NCBI GenBank assembly: GCA_025210335.1
Contig: JAOARY010000064.1
Location: 62,001 to 126,000 of the forward strand
From: Peptostreptococcaceae bacterium
GTDB lineage: Bacteria > Bacillota > Clostridia > Peptostreptococcales > Peptostreptococcaceae
DNA length: 64,000 nt
Reading direction: 5' to 3'
Shown here: one piece after another, positions 33,855-42,441 of the stretch
How the letters are laid out: every line of letters starts with the position of its first letter
How positions within the stretch are numbered: the first letter of the stretch is position 1
Notes under the pieces: generated by a model
Database searches by the model: none
What the model was told of the DNA's origin: nothing
What the model saw: the letters and a program-made list of their open reading frames with translations, nothing else
Made by a program: the position numbers and the translations under genes

Positions 33855-34436
33855 TTATCTTTCTTTATATTTATAATAACATGATGCACACAAAGATTCA
33901 TATTCAACATTATTTTCTAAATCAATAGCTATTTGTTCGCCTTCAAAGACAAATTTATCATTTATTTTTCTTGCATTTAGCACTGCCTTTTTTCCACATC
34001 TACATATTGTTTTTAATTCTTCTATGCTATGTGCTAATAAAAGTAATCTTTTGCTTCCAGGAAACCCATTCATTAAAAAATCAGTTCTTAAACCATAACA
34101 TATAACAGGAATATTATCTTTTACTGCTATTTCAAATAATTGATCTATTTGTCCCTCATTCATGAACTGTACTTCATCTACAAGCAAACAATTTATTTTC
34201 TTATCATTATAATTTATTTTTAATTCTTCTCTTATATCCATAGTTTCATCAACTAATATATCAACTTCCTCTTTTATTCCTAATCTGGATATAACGCTAC
34301 TATTTCCTTTAGTATCTATATTTGGCTTTATGATTAAAACATTCATACCTCTTTCCTTGTAATTAAATGCAACTTGCATCAAGGCAGTACTTTTTCCACA
34401 ATTCATAGCACCATATCTAAAATACAACTTCGCCAT
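33855..34436 (-). CDS. tdk: Thymidine kinase
   Basis: A 193-residue type II thymidine kinase. P-loop GAMNCGKSTALMQ, LLVDEVQFM (catalytic Glu), and four zinc cysteines in CRCGKKA and LCASCYY. Salvages thymidine to dTMP. 23 nt before the DUF1385 gene. Confidence 0.95.
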   Translation of the reverse strand: MAKLYFRYGAMNCGKSTALMQVAFNYKERGMNVLIIKPNIDTKGNSSVISRLGIKEEVDILVDETMDIREELKINYNDKKINCLLVDEVQFMNEGQIDQLFEIAVKDNIPVICYGLRTDFLMNGFPGSKRLLLLAHSIEELKTICRCGKKAVLNARKINDKFVFEGEQIAIDLENNVEYESLCASCYYKYKER

Positions 34437-34483
34437 AATATTCCTCCATAAGCCTATTTTATTTATATATTAAATTTTCATAG

Positions 34484-34517
34484 AAAAATAGGAGCTGGAT
34501 AAATCCAACTCCTTTTT
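34484..34517 (-). terminator. Terminator of rpmE
   Basis: AGGAG-x-TGGAT / ATCCA-x-CTCCT stem with a 2-nt apex and T tract, 10 nt after the rpmE stop. Confidence 0.85.
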
Positions 34518-34526
34518 CGTCCAATA

Positions 34527-34724
34527 TTATAAGTTATATTTCTTTTTGAACTTGTCGATTCTTCCACCTTTGTCAAGATTCTTTCTTTGACCAGTGTAGA
34601 ATGGATGACACTTTGAACATATTTCTACTTTTATCTCATCACTAGTAGATCCACTTTCAAATGTTTCTCCACAAGCACAGTGAACAGTAATAGTTTTATA
34701 TTCTGGATGTATATCTTTTCTCAT
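34527..34724 (-). CDS. rpmE: 50S ribosomal protein L31, zinc-binding form
   Basis: A 65-residue protein. Cysteines in HCACGETF and [12 protein letters not shown] make the zinc ribbon of the C+ type, which loses out to a zinc-free paralogue under Zn starvation in species that have one. Downstream of rho and with its own promoter. Confidence 0.96.
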   Translation of the reverse strand: MRKDIHPEYKTITVHCACGETFESGSTSDEIKVEICSKCHPFYTGQRKNLDKGGRIDKFKKKYNL

Positions 34725-34786
34725 ATCTGTTTCACCTCTTTCATACTATTATTATAAAATATCATTAATAAATTTTCAACTCTTAC

Positions 34787-34815
34787 ATTTTATCATAGTC
34801 GTTTTTCATAATCAA
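34787..34815 (-). promoter_or_regulatory. SigA-type promoter of rpmE
   Basis: On the minus strand TTGATT (34815-34810), 17-bp spacer, TAAAAT (34792-34787), 60 nt upstream of rpmE. Confidence 0.7.
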
Positions 34816-34892
34816 GATATTTTTGTATGCGAAAATTTATAATAAACTTTAATGTGAATTAATCTTATAAAAATAATCAGATTAATTACATA

Positions 34893-36287
34893 TTATTTAT
34901 TTCTATTTAAGTGAGCAACTACTTCTTCATTCTTTTTAGTTTTCTTTAATATATTTAAAAGCTTATCATTAATTTCCATAGGATTATTATTCCCCATCGC
35001 TTTTCTAAGCTTCCAAATTGCTGATAATTCTTCCTTACTAAGAAGTAATTCTTCTTTTCTTGTTCCAGATTTATAAATATCAACAGCAGGGAATATTCTC
35101 TTTTCTGCCATTTTTCTATCTAAATGGATTTCCATATTTCCTGTTCCTTTAAATTCTTCAAATATTACATCATCCATTCTTGAGCCAGTTTCAACAAGAG
35201 CTGTAGCTAATATAGTTAGGGATCCACCCTCTCTTATATTTCTTGCTGCTCCAAAGAATTTTTTAGGTCCATGTAAGGCTCCTGGATCCAAACCACCAGA
35301 AAGAGTTCTCCCTGTTGGTGGTACTGTTAAATTATACGCTCTAGCAAGCCTTGTAATGCTATCTAATAAGATAATCACATCCTTACCATGCTCAACAAGT
35401 CTTTTAGCTCTATTTAAGACCATTTCTGCAACTTTTATATGATGCGATGGAAGCTCATCAAATGTCGAATATATAACATCACCGTTTATAGATTCTTGCA
35501 TATCAGTAACTTCTTCTGGTCTTTCGTCTATCAATAACACTATCAATTCTGCATTTTTATAATTAGTAGTTATACTATTTGCAACAGATTTTAATAATGT
35601 AGTCTTTCCAGCCTTAGGTGGTGCAACAATAAGTCCTCTTTGACCCATACCAATTGGAGCTATCAAATCTAATAATCTCATCGAAAGCTGTGTTTTTTCA
35701 ATTTCTAAAGAAATTTTTGAATCTGGGTATATAGGTGTTAATTTTTCAAATGGTATTCTTTTTGAAGAAGTTTCTGGATTTTCTCCATTTATAGTCTTAA
35801 CATATAATAATGCTCTAAATTTTTCATTACTCTTTGGAAGTCTAGTTATTCCTTTTATTTTATCCCCTGTTTTCATATTAAATCTTCTTATTTGAGATGG
35901 TGATATATAAACATCTTTATCAGTAGATAAATAATTTGATCCTCTTAAAAAACCATATCCATCTGGTAATATTTCCAAAACACCTTCAGCAATATTTACT
36001 TCTTTTTCACCTTGTATTTCATCTACTAATTTCTTAGGGATATTCATTTCATTTTTTTTCTGCCCTTTAAATTCATCTATATTTTTTTTATCTTTGATAT
36101 CATTATCAATTTTCACATCGTTATTTTCATTTTCTTTTTTATCATTATTTTTATCTTTTGATTTTAATATCAACTCTACAAGTTCACCTTTTTTATATTT
36201 AGTAATCCCTTTTATATCTAATGCCTTTGCTATTTCTCTTAATTCTTTTATATTCTTTTTTTCTATTATCATTTTATCATCCGTCAC
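34893..36287 (-). CDS. rho: Transcription termination factor Rho
   Basis: A hexameric RNA helicase of 464 residues. An N-terminal helical Rho_N domain ([19 protein letters not shown]), an insert of about residues 46-88 rich in Lys, Asp and Asn, an OB RNA-binding domain (about 105-170, [11 protein letters not shown]) and the motor domain with [27 protein letters not shown] and [13 protein letters not shown]. Start unresolved: GTG at 36287 or ATG at 36272 (weak GGATGA). A strong AAAGGTGG lies 36 nt upstream of GTG, with a hairpin between them. Confidence 0.94.
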   Translation of the reverse strand: MTDDKMIIEKKNIKELREIAKALDIKGITKYKKGELVELILKSKDKNNDKKENENNDVKIDNDIKDKKNIDEFKGQKKNEMNIPKKLVDEIQGEKEVNIAEGVLEILPDGYGFLRGSNYLSTDKDVYISPSQIRRFNMKTGDKIKGITRLPKSNEKFRALLYVKTINGENPETSSKRIPFEKLTPIYPDSKISLEIEKTQLSMRLLDLIAPIGMGQRGLIVAPPKAGKTTLLKSVANSITTNYKNAELIVLLIDERPEEVTDMQESINGDVIYSTFDELPSHHIKVAEMVLNRAKRLVEHGKDVIILLDSITRLARAYNLTVPPTGRTLSGGLDPGALHGPKKFFGAARNIREGGSLTILATALVETGSRMDDVIFEEFKGTGNMEIHLDRKMAEKRIFPAVDIYKSGTRKEELLLSKEELSAIWKLRKAMGNNNPMEINDKLLNILKKTKKNEEVVAHLNRNK

Positions 36288-36293
36288 TATTTT

Positions 36294-36318
36294 ACTACCA
36301 TTTTTTACAAATAGTAGT
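36294..36318 (-). promoter_or_regulatory. Hairpin between a strong ribosome site and the rho start
   Basis: ACTACTATTT pairs with AAATGGTAGT (one G-U) around a 5-nt loop. It lies 5 nt after AAAGGTGG and 6 nt before GTG; folding would bring the two close. Functional meaning is inference. Confidence 0.4.
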
Positions 36319-36519
36319 TCTCACCACCTTTCATCTCTTTGATAAGTATGTATGTTATAATCCAATACGCATATCTTTTGCATGGTAAAATAAAGAACTT
36401 ATATATTTTCTAATATATTTAAAAAGATTTGTTACCTAAAAGGAATAAAATTTTAAGATAAGAATAAAGGAAAGTATCTATTCTAATATTTTAATATAAT
36501 TATATTAATTTATATAAAT

Positions 36520-36552
36520 AAAAGAAGCAATCTGATTGATTGCTTCTTTTAT
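36520..36552 (-). terminator. Terminator of glpX
   Basis: AAAAGAAGCAATC / GATTGCTTCTTTT, 13-bp stem with a 5-nt loop, flanked by T/A tracts; 65 nt after glpX. Confidence 0.92.
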
Positions 36553-36617
36553 TTATTCCATATTATCACTTTATTTATATATTCGTCAAGATAAATAGAT
36601 TACAAAATATAAAATTT

Positions 36618-37610
36618 TTATAAATCTTTATATTTTTCCATAAGTTCTTCAATTATATCATTTTTATCAAGTCTATGAATTGCATCTACAAATCTTACAG
36701 TCTTTGTTTTATTTCTCATTACAACAGATTGTGTTTGCATCATATCTTCACCTTTATAAGTGACACCTTTTAAGAATTCTCCACTAGTTACACCTGTTGC
36801 AGCAAAAAATAACTCTTCTCCTTTTGCTAAATCTTCTAGAGTTAATTTTTTGCTTATTTCTTCTTTAGTAAAATTCATCTCATAACATCTTTGATATTCT
36901 TCTTCACTTAAAGGATGTATTCTAGCTTGCATATCTCCACCCATACATTTTAATGCAGCTGCTGCTATAACACCTTCAGGACCTCCACCAATTCCAAAAA
37001 GCATGTCGACATCACTATCATTAAAACAAGTAGCAAGACCAGCTGCAATATCTCCTACATCAAAGAATTTAATTCTAACTCCAAGATCTCTAGCTTCTTT
37101 AACTATATCATCATGTCTCTTTCTATCTTGTACTATTATTGTCATATCTTTTAATCTTTTATTCATTGCTTTTGCAACTCTTGTTATATTATTAGTGACA
37201 CTATCATCTATATCTATTAAGCCCTTACCCTTAGGTCCAACCATTATCTTTTCCATATATGTATCTGGTGCTTTTAATAAGGAATTTTTTGCTCCCATAG
37301 CTATAACTGCTATTGCATTTGGTAATGATTTTGCAATAAGACTAGTTCCATCAAGTGGATCTACTGCTATATCAACTTCAATTTCACCACATCCCACTTT
37401 TTCTCCAATATATAGCATTGGCGCTTCATCTAATTCACCTTCACCTATAACAACTTCACCCTTTACATTAACCGATTCAAAAGCCTTTCTCATTCCTTCT
37501 ACCGCAGCTCCATCTGCTCCATTTTTGTCTCCTCTACCCATAAAAGCTGCTGATGCTAATGCTGCCGTTTCTGTAACTCTAACAAGTTCAAGTGCAAGAT
37601 TTCTATCCAA
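36618..37610 (-). CDS. glpX: Class II fructose-1,6-bisphosphatase
   Basis: A 330-residue gluconeogenic phosphatase of the GlpX type. It has GEGELDEAPML, the metal motif VDPLDGTSLI, GIGGGPEGVIAAAALKC and ATGVTSG. TTG start, AGGAGG 8 nt upstream. In Firmicutes this form sits with rho, as here. Confidence 0.95.
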   Translation of the reverse strand: MDRNLALELVRVTETAALASAAFMGRGDKNGADGAAVEGMRKAFESVNVKGEVVIGEGELDEAPMLYIGEKVGCGEIEVDIAVDPLDGTSLIAKSLPNAIAVIAMGAKNSLLKAPDTYMEKIMVGPKGKGLIDIDDSVTNNITRVAKAMNKRLKDMTIIVQDRKRHDDIVKEARDLGVRIKFFDVGDIAAGLATCFNDSDVDMLFGIGGGPEGVIAAAALKCMGGDMQARIHPLSEEEYQRCYEMNFTKEEISKKLTLEDLAKGEELFFAATGVTSGEFLKGVTYKGEDMMQTQSVVMRNKTKTVRFVDAIHRLDKNDIIEELMEKYKDL

Positions 37611-37638
37611 TTTAAAAGCCTCCTAATAATTTTTATTT

Positions 37639-37647
37639 AGTATAACA
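37639..37647 (-). promoter_or_regulatory. Extended -10 promoter of glpX
   Basis: TGTTATACT on the minus strand (TG-n-TATACT) 29 nt upstream of the glpX start; no clear -35. Confidence 0.5.
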
Positions 37648-37887
37648 TATTTAATTATTTATGCATCCTAATTATCTCAAAAAAATTACACCCAGTGAAA
37701 TACGTGGATGTACTTTAAATAAAATAAACAGCATATAATCCTATAAAAGAGGAATAATTCTTGAGAAGCATAGATAATTAAATCAAATTCATTATTTATT
37801 ATATCATTATTTTTATTTATTGTACACTATTTATATTATTTTTTTATTTTTAATCTTATTAATGGGTATATATAGATTTTTAAACAA

Positions 37888-37920
37888 AAAAATACCCCTA
37901 AAATATTTTTTAGGGGTATT
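37888..37920 (-). terminator. Terminator of the transaldolase gene
   Basis: AATACCCCTAAAA / TTTTAGGGGTATT, perfect 13-bp stem followed by A/T tract, 10 nt after the stop. Confidence 0.92.
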
Positions 37921-37929
37921 AGGTACATA

Positions 37930-38577
37930 TTATTTTTTAAAAACGCCATCCCAATCACTTAAGAATTTTTCTATACCTATATCAGTAAGTGGATGATTTA
38001 ACATTTGCTTAAATACCTTATATGGTATAGTTCCTATATGCGAACCAACTTGTGCAGCCTCTACAACATGTTGAGGATGTCTTATACTCGCAGCTATAAC
38101 TTCTGTTTTTATATTGTATATATCAAATATATCTACTATTTTACTAACTAAATCCATTCCATAATGACCTATATCATCTAGTCTTCCTAAGAATGGACTT
38201 ACAAAAGTCGCTCCAGCTTTAGCTGCTAAAAGTGCTTGATTTGGTGAAAATATAAGTGTTACATTAGTTTTTATACCTTCTTTTGATAAAACACTTACAG
38301 CTTTTAAACCTTCTGCTGTCATCGGTATTTTTATAACTATATTTTTATTTATCTTAGCTAATTCTAAAGCTTCTTTAACCATTCCATCACTTTCTAAAGA
38401 TATTACTTCAGCAGAAATTGGGCCATCTACTATTTTAACAATTTCATTTAGCACCTCTTTAAAATCTCTACCCTCTTTTGCTATTAATGATGGATTTGTA
38501 GTTACTCCATCTAAAATACCCCAAGATGCTATTTCTCTTATTTCTTCTACATTTGCTGTGTCGATAAAAAATTTCAT
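37930..38577 (-). CDS. Transaldolase, short (MipB/TalC, fructose-6-P aldolase-like)
   Basis: A 215-residue class I aldolase. It starts [14 protein letters not shown] and shows [13 protein letters not shown], the Schiff-base Lys in [32 protein letters not shown] and [11 protein letters not shown]. Sequence alone does not tell transaldolase from F6P aldolase, but context with transketolase favours transaldolase. ATG at 38577 has AAAGGAGGAGC upstream; the frame to 38616 lacks such support. Its place beside a Spo0F-like receiver equals the B. subtilis order. Confidence 0.92.
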   Translation of the reverse strand: MKFFIDTANVEEIREIASWGILDGVTTNPSLIAKEGRDFKEVLNEIVKIVDGPISAEVISLESDGMVKEALELAKINKNIVIKIPMTAEGLKAVSVLSKEGIKTNVTLIFSPNQALLAAKAGATFVSPFLGRLDDIGHYGMDLVSKIVDIFDIYNIKTEVIAASIRHPQHVVEAAQVGSHIGTIPYKVFKQMLNHPLTDIGIEKFLSDWDGVFKK

Positions 38578-38665
38578 AATGCTCCTCCTTTGATTTTCAT
38601 TTCCCTCTTTGTACATTATATTTATTTTTTTTATAAAATTTATATAAATAGATTCAATCTATTTA

Positions 38666-39019
38666 TTAAGCATTATATGTATCTACAAAAGTTTTTAACT
38701 TTTGTAGATCAAACGGTTTTTCATATATATTTAATAATTTTGAATTTAATCTAATTTCTTCACTTACAAGTGATTCATCACCTGTTATTATTATAAAATT
38801 TATATTTTTATAGTCTTTATTTATAATTTTAAAAAATTCATTTCCATCTTGACCATCTACATTTAAATCTAATATTATAAAATCTATCTCACTAGAATTT
38901 ATAATATCAAAAGCATCTTTTATATTACTTGCTTCAAAAAAAGAATACTCCATTTCAAAAACCGTTTTTAAAAGAAATCTAATACCTGCTTCATCGTCTA
39001 TTGCCAAAATTTTTCTCAT
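38666..39019 (-). CDS. Single-domain response regulator, Spo0F-like
   Basis: A 117-residue receiver with no output domain. Acidic pocket Asp8-Asp9, phosphorylation site Asp51 in IILDLNVDGQDG, Thr79 and Lys101 in EKPFD. The DDEAGIRFLLKTVF segment keeps the GIR-x-LL-x-x-VF pattern of the Spo0F surface that contacts Spo0B and sensor kinases, and KPFD is shared. It lies just upstream of the transaldolase gene, the position of spo0F-(fbaA)-tal in B. subtilis. It is 8 nt downstream of the SLH gene, so co-transcribed. Orthology is an inference; a CheY-like role is the alternative. Confidence 0.85.
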   Translation of the reverse strand: MRKILAIDDEAGIRFLLKTVFEMEYSFFEASNIKDAFDIINSSEIDFIILDLNVDGQDGNEFFKIINKDYKNINFIIITGDESLVSEEIRLNSKLLNIYEKPFDLQKLKTFVDTYNA

Positions 39020-39027
39020 ATATACAC

Positions 39028-40908
39028 CTAATTTTTCTTTATTCTTATGATTTTTAAAGCTTTTATATTACCTATTGAATTTTCACCAATAATTGTTATT
39101 TCATCACCTTCATCTAAATCTTTTTCATCTAAATTGGATGAATCTAACTCTTCAATATCTGTTTTTGAATCATATTTTATGATAAATTTCTTTGATGTAT
39201 TCATATCTTTTAATTCAATTTCATTATCTTTTGTATCTATATCTGTTATTATCCCAGTTTTAGTTATTGTACTAATTTCCTTATCACTTGTAATTTTTAT
39301 AACCTTATCATTTTCAATTTCTAATTCAACTTCATAACCAATTCTTAACTCATAAAGAGATTTATCTTCCTTGTCTATTTCAACTTTAAAATTCGAATTT
39401 ATATCATAAGTAACTTCATCATCTTTTGAATCAAGTATAGTTATTTCTGAAGTCTCAGGTAAAAGAGCTATTTTTAATTCTTTTAAAACACCTTTTTGTT
39501 CAACTATAACACTCTCACTATCCACTTTCTTAACTTCTCCATACTCTAAATTCAAGCTAACTTCATCACCTTTATATAAATCATCAATATCAGCTTTTTC
39601 ACCATTTTTATATATTTTTACATCAGAATTAAAATCAAAAGATATTTTTTCTTCTTCATTTTCTAATTTTATTTCTATTTCATCTTCATCATATGACGAT
39701 ATTATTCCATCTATTGTCTTTTCTTTAGAATAGCCAATACCTTCTTTAACTGTATTTTTATCAAGTTTTAATTTTAATTTATCACCTTTTTTTAAATCAT
39801 ATATATCTTTTCTAAGACCATCTATATAAAACTTAGAATTTGAATCTAATCTATATGTCTTTTTCTTTGAAACTACAAGCATTTCCACATATCTATTCTT
39901 GCTATCAAATCGAACCGATGAAAAATATCCTGAAACACTATCATCTTTGACTTTTGCATCAATAGAGATAAGCTCATCATTCTTAATACCTATTTTTGCC
40001 TCTAAATCTGCACTTATATATTCTAATGAAACTTCTTCACCATTTATTTTAGTATTTAAATCATTTGATTTTGAATAATAAGTTTTTATACTTCCAATAT
40101 TTGTTTCAAATTTTAGCGTAACCACTTTTTCAACTTCATATATTTCTTTTATTTTTCCATCTATATATTTAACATTTGACTTAACTTCAATATTTTTATC
40201 TTTATCTTCTATATTTATATTCTTATCTTCCATATAATGATATGAAACATAAATCATTTTAGCCATTTCTGCTCTTGAAACATTTGTATTTGGATTAAAG
40301 TTACCTTTATAATCTCCATTTTTATTTAAAACACCTATTTCACCCATAAGTGCCACATATGGAATCACTCTTTTTTCAATCTTAACCACATCATTATAAG
40401 ATAATATATTTATCTCCTTTAACTCATCTTCAAGATCCATACCTCTCACTAAAAGTATTGGTATTTCATATCTAAAAGCATATGATTGTTTACTATCTTT
40501 TATAATAGTTTCTAAATACTTTTCATTTATAATCTCCTCTTCTAAACAAAATACGATCTCTTTATATGCCCATGAAGGAATATTATTTTTCTTAAGTATA
40601 TCTTTATATAAATTTTTATTTTTATCATAAATTTCTTCAACATCTTCTTTTTTGAATAATCTTGATATGATAACAAGGGCTTCTAATCTAGAAACCTTGT
40701 TATCTGGTTTGAATGTTCCATTTTCATATCCCGAAAATATCTCTTTATCAACCATCTCTTCAATATACTTTTTGCCCCAAAAACCACTTTTTACATCACT
40801 GAATTTATCTTGTGCAAAAGCAACTCTTACTAGGGCTGAACCTAACATCATAAATATGATTAAATAGGCAAATATTTTTTTTAAAATTCTTTGTCTTTTT
40901 CTATTCAT
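39028..40908 (-). CDS. SLH-domain surface protein with beta-rich repeats
   Basis: A 626-residue exported protein. Signal peptide (1-32, ends AFA), three SLH modules (about 35-78, 90-150 degenerate, 190-235 with GDYKGNFNPNTNVSRAEMAKM) that should hold it to pyruvylated wall polymer, then about five repeated 60-75-residue units to the C terminus, each with a DLxxGDxxxL turn (for example DLKKGDKLKLKL, DLYKGDEVSLNL, ELRIGYEVELEI). Those units look like small beta barrels. Ligand unknown. Cotranscribed with the receiver gene and next to the RND operon. Confidence 0.88.
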   Translation of the reverse strand: MNRKRQRILKKIFAYLIIFMMLGSALVRVAFAQDKFSDVKSGFWGKKYIEEMVDKEIFSGYENGTFKPDNKVSRLEALVIISRLFKKEDVEEIYDKNKNLYKDILKKNNIPSWAYKEIVFCLEEEIINEKYLETIIKDSKQSYAFRYEIPILLVRGMDLEDELKEINILSYNDVVKIEKRVIPYVALMGEIGVLNKNGDYKGNFNPNTNVSRAEMAKMIYVSYHYMEDKNINIEDKDKNIEVKSNVKYIDGKIKEIYEVEKVVTLKFETNIGSIKTYYSKSNDLNTKINGEEVSLEYISADLEAKIGIKNDELISIDAKVKDDSVSGYFSSVRFDSKNRYVEMLVVSKKKTYRLDSNSKFYIDGLRKDIYDLKKGDKLKLKLDKNTVKEGIGYSKEKTIDGIISSYDEDEIEIKLENEEEKISFDFNSDVKIYKNGEKADIDDLYKGDEVSLNLEYGEVKKVDSESVIVEQKGVLKELKIALLPETSEITILDSKDDEVTYDINSNFKVEIDKEDKSLYELRIGYEVELEIENDKVIKITSDKEISTITKTGIITDIDTKDNEIELKDMNTSKKFIIKYDSKTDIEELDSSNLDEKDLDEGDEITIIGENSIGNIKALKIIRIKKN

Positions 40909-40960
40909 ATGTTAATCACCGCCTACAAATATTTATCTTAAAAAAAAATCATATAACTTT

Positions 40961-40989
40961 ATTATAATTTAGCTTTTATAATAATTCAA
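40961..40989 (-). promoter_or_regulatory. SigA-type promoter of the SLH-receiver operon
   Basis: On the minus strand TTGAAT (40989-40984), 17-bp spacer, TATAAT (40966-40961), about 50 nt upstream of the SLH start. Confidence 0.75.
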
Positions 40990-41127
40990 TTGAGCAAAAG
41001 TAACATTATTTTTTAATTTTAAATTTTAAACTTATATTTTACCACCAATTTATATAATCAAAAATTCATTACTTAAATTTTATTCCCCTAAAAATATAAT
41101 TTAATCTTAAGAATATGATTACAAAAT

Positions 41128-41166
41128 AAAAAAACTGTTTAAAAATTAATATTTAAACAGTTTTTT
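41128..41166 (-). terminator. Terminator of the efflux operon
   Basis: AAAAAACTGTTTAAA / TTTAAACAGTTTTTT stem with an 8-nt loop, 19 nt after the tolC-like stop. It separates the efflux operon from the SLH gene. Confidence 0.92.
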
Positions 41167-41184
41167 TGTAATTATATATTCTTA

Positions 41185-42330
41185 TTAATTTATATTTCCT
41201 ATTGTAACAGCTTTTTTATAATCTAATATAGCTATATTATAATTCAATATAGAATTAGATAAATTAAGTTCTGCTTTATAAAAACTATTTCTAGCCTCTT
41301 TTACTTGTAATAAAGTTCCCATACCTGCTTCATAAGAAAGCTCTTTTAATCTTAAAGCCTCCTTAGCTTTTTCAACAGTACTCTTTGCAAGTTCGATTTT
41401 TCTATATTCACTGTCAATTGCATCATATTTATTTTTTACATCAAATTCAACAGCTTTTTCTTTTGCATCATATGCCTTTTCTGCTCTTAATGTATTTCCT
41501 TGTGCAATTCTATATTTATAAGTATTTTCAGCATATCTATCATCTAGAGTTTCTAAATCTTTTCTTGCAAGCTCTGCTGTATTTTTTGAATCTATATAGT
41601 CAAGTCTAGTTTCATAAGATTTTTTTAAATCTGCTTCTAAATCTCTTTCATTTTCAACTTTTTGAAATTCACTAGTCAAATTAAGTTTTGTATCTAATTC
41701 ATAATCTAAAGCCATATTTAAAGATCTAAAAGCTTTATCTTTATCTTTTTTTGCTGTTTCTAAATTTGATTTAGCTTCATCTACTTCAATTTGTGCAAAT
41801 AGTAAATCTGATTTTGAAGCAACTCCAAGTTCATATTTTTTATTAACTATTTCTTCATTTCTTTTTGTATTCTCTAAATTATTGTCAGCTATATCTAAAT
41901 TTTTACCAGCAATCAACGACATATAATAAGCCTTAGTTATATTCATTTTTAAATCTTCTATATTATATTCATTTTTTAATTTTTCTCTTTTTAAGCTAAC
42001 TTCAGCTTGTTCTGTTAACATATTATTACTTAGATAAATCCCTTCATCTGTACCTTCTATTTCTAAACGTATTCCAAAATCACTTGCCATATCTATCGCA
42101 TCATCATATTTTCTTTCTTGTGAAATTGCTTGTCTTCTTTTTACCTCTTCTACCTCTATTGCATGCTTTTGAATTTCTATTAAATCTGAATTTTTTATTC
42201 CATCTTCAATAGCCTTTTCTATAGATAAATCTATTATTTCATCTTTATTTTCTTCATCTGCAAAAACATTTACCAAAAACAAATTAGTTAAAAGCATAGT
42301 AATAACTAATAAACTACTTATTTTTTTCAT
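41185..42330 (-). CDS. TolC-family protein in a Gram-positive context
   Basis: A 381-residue exported protein with a signal peptide (1-25, ending VFA) and two OEP-type repeats of long amphipathic helices (for example NKKYELGVASKSDLLFAQIEVDEAKSNLE and, near the end, ELSYEAGMGTLLQVKEARNSFYKAELNLS patterns). It is shorter than E. coli TolC (about 490 residues), so little room remains for a beta barrel. It is last in an MFP-RND-TolC operon. ATG at 42330 has AGGTGTTTAAT upstream. How it works without an outer membrane is unknown. Confidence 0.85.
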   Translation of the reverse strand: MKKISSLLVITMLLTNLFLVNVFADEENKDEIIDLSIEKAIEDGIKNSDLIEIQKHAIEVEEVKRRQAISQERKYDDAIDMASDFGIRLEIEGTDEGIYLSNNMLTEQAEVSLKREKLKNEYNIEDLKMNITKAYYMSLIAGKNLDIADNNLENTKRNEEIVNKKYELGVASKSDLLFAQIEVDEAKSNLETAKKDKDKAFRSLNMALDYELDTKLNLTSEFQKVENERDLEADLKKSYETRLDYIDSKNTAELARKDLETLDDRYAENTYKYRIAQGNTLRAEKAYDAKEKAVEFDVKNKYDAIDSEYRKIELAKSTVEKAKEALRLKELSYEAGMGTLLQVKEARNSFYKAELNLSNSILNYNIAILDYKKAVTIGNIN

Positions 42331-42380
42331 ATTAAACACCTCTTTTAATAAAAATTATTTTAATTAACTCTAGCAAAAGC

Positions 42381-42420
42381 ATCCTAAAGCGAATTTATTG
42401 TAATAATTTCACTTTAGGAT
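42381..42420 (-). promoter_or_regulatory. Intercistronic hairpin between the RND and TolC-like genes
   Basis: ATCCTAAAG (42381-42389) pairs with CTTTAGGAT (42412-42420), with further partial pairing inside. No long T run follows in the minus direction, so partial termination or RNA processing is more likely than a full stop. Confidence 0.5.
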
Positions 42421-42441
42421 ATAATTTTATGAAAAACTATT

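Larger units (their letters stand above)
36288..36617. other. rho leader and glpX terminator region (330 nt)
   Basis: Contains the glpX terminator (36520-36552), AT-rich sequence with no convincing ORF, and near rho a ribosome-site-like AAAGGTGG (36331-36324 minus) and a hairpin 36294-36318. Confidence 0.6.
37611..37929. other. 319-nt intergenic region between glpX and the transaldolase gene
   Basis: Holds an extended -10 promoter for glpX (37639-37647), the transaldolase terminator (37888-37920) and an imperfect 24-bp inverted repeat near 37688-37711 (ACAcCCA ... TGGaTGT). A 20-codon minus ORF at 37734-37672 is noted but not believed. Confidence 0.5.

Noticed and set aside
34857-34887. 9-bp inverted repeat after rho as a terminator
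   Set aside because: AATTAATCT / AGATTAATT has no T tract in the minus direction, and composition is almost all A/T.
37003-37626. 207-codon plus-strand frame
   Set aside because: Antisense shadow of glpX with Ser/Ile/Thr-rich low-complexity translation and no ribosome site.
37672-37734. 20-codon minus ORF upstream of glpX (starts MLFILFKVHP)
   Set aside because: An AGGAT precedes it, but there is no coupling, no homologue I recognise, and short ORFs are expected by chance in 319 nt.
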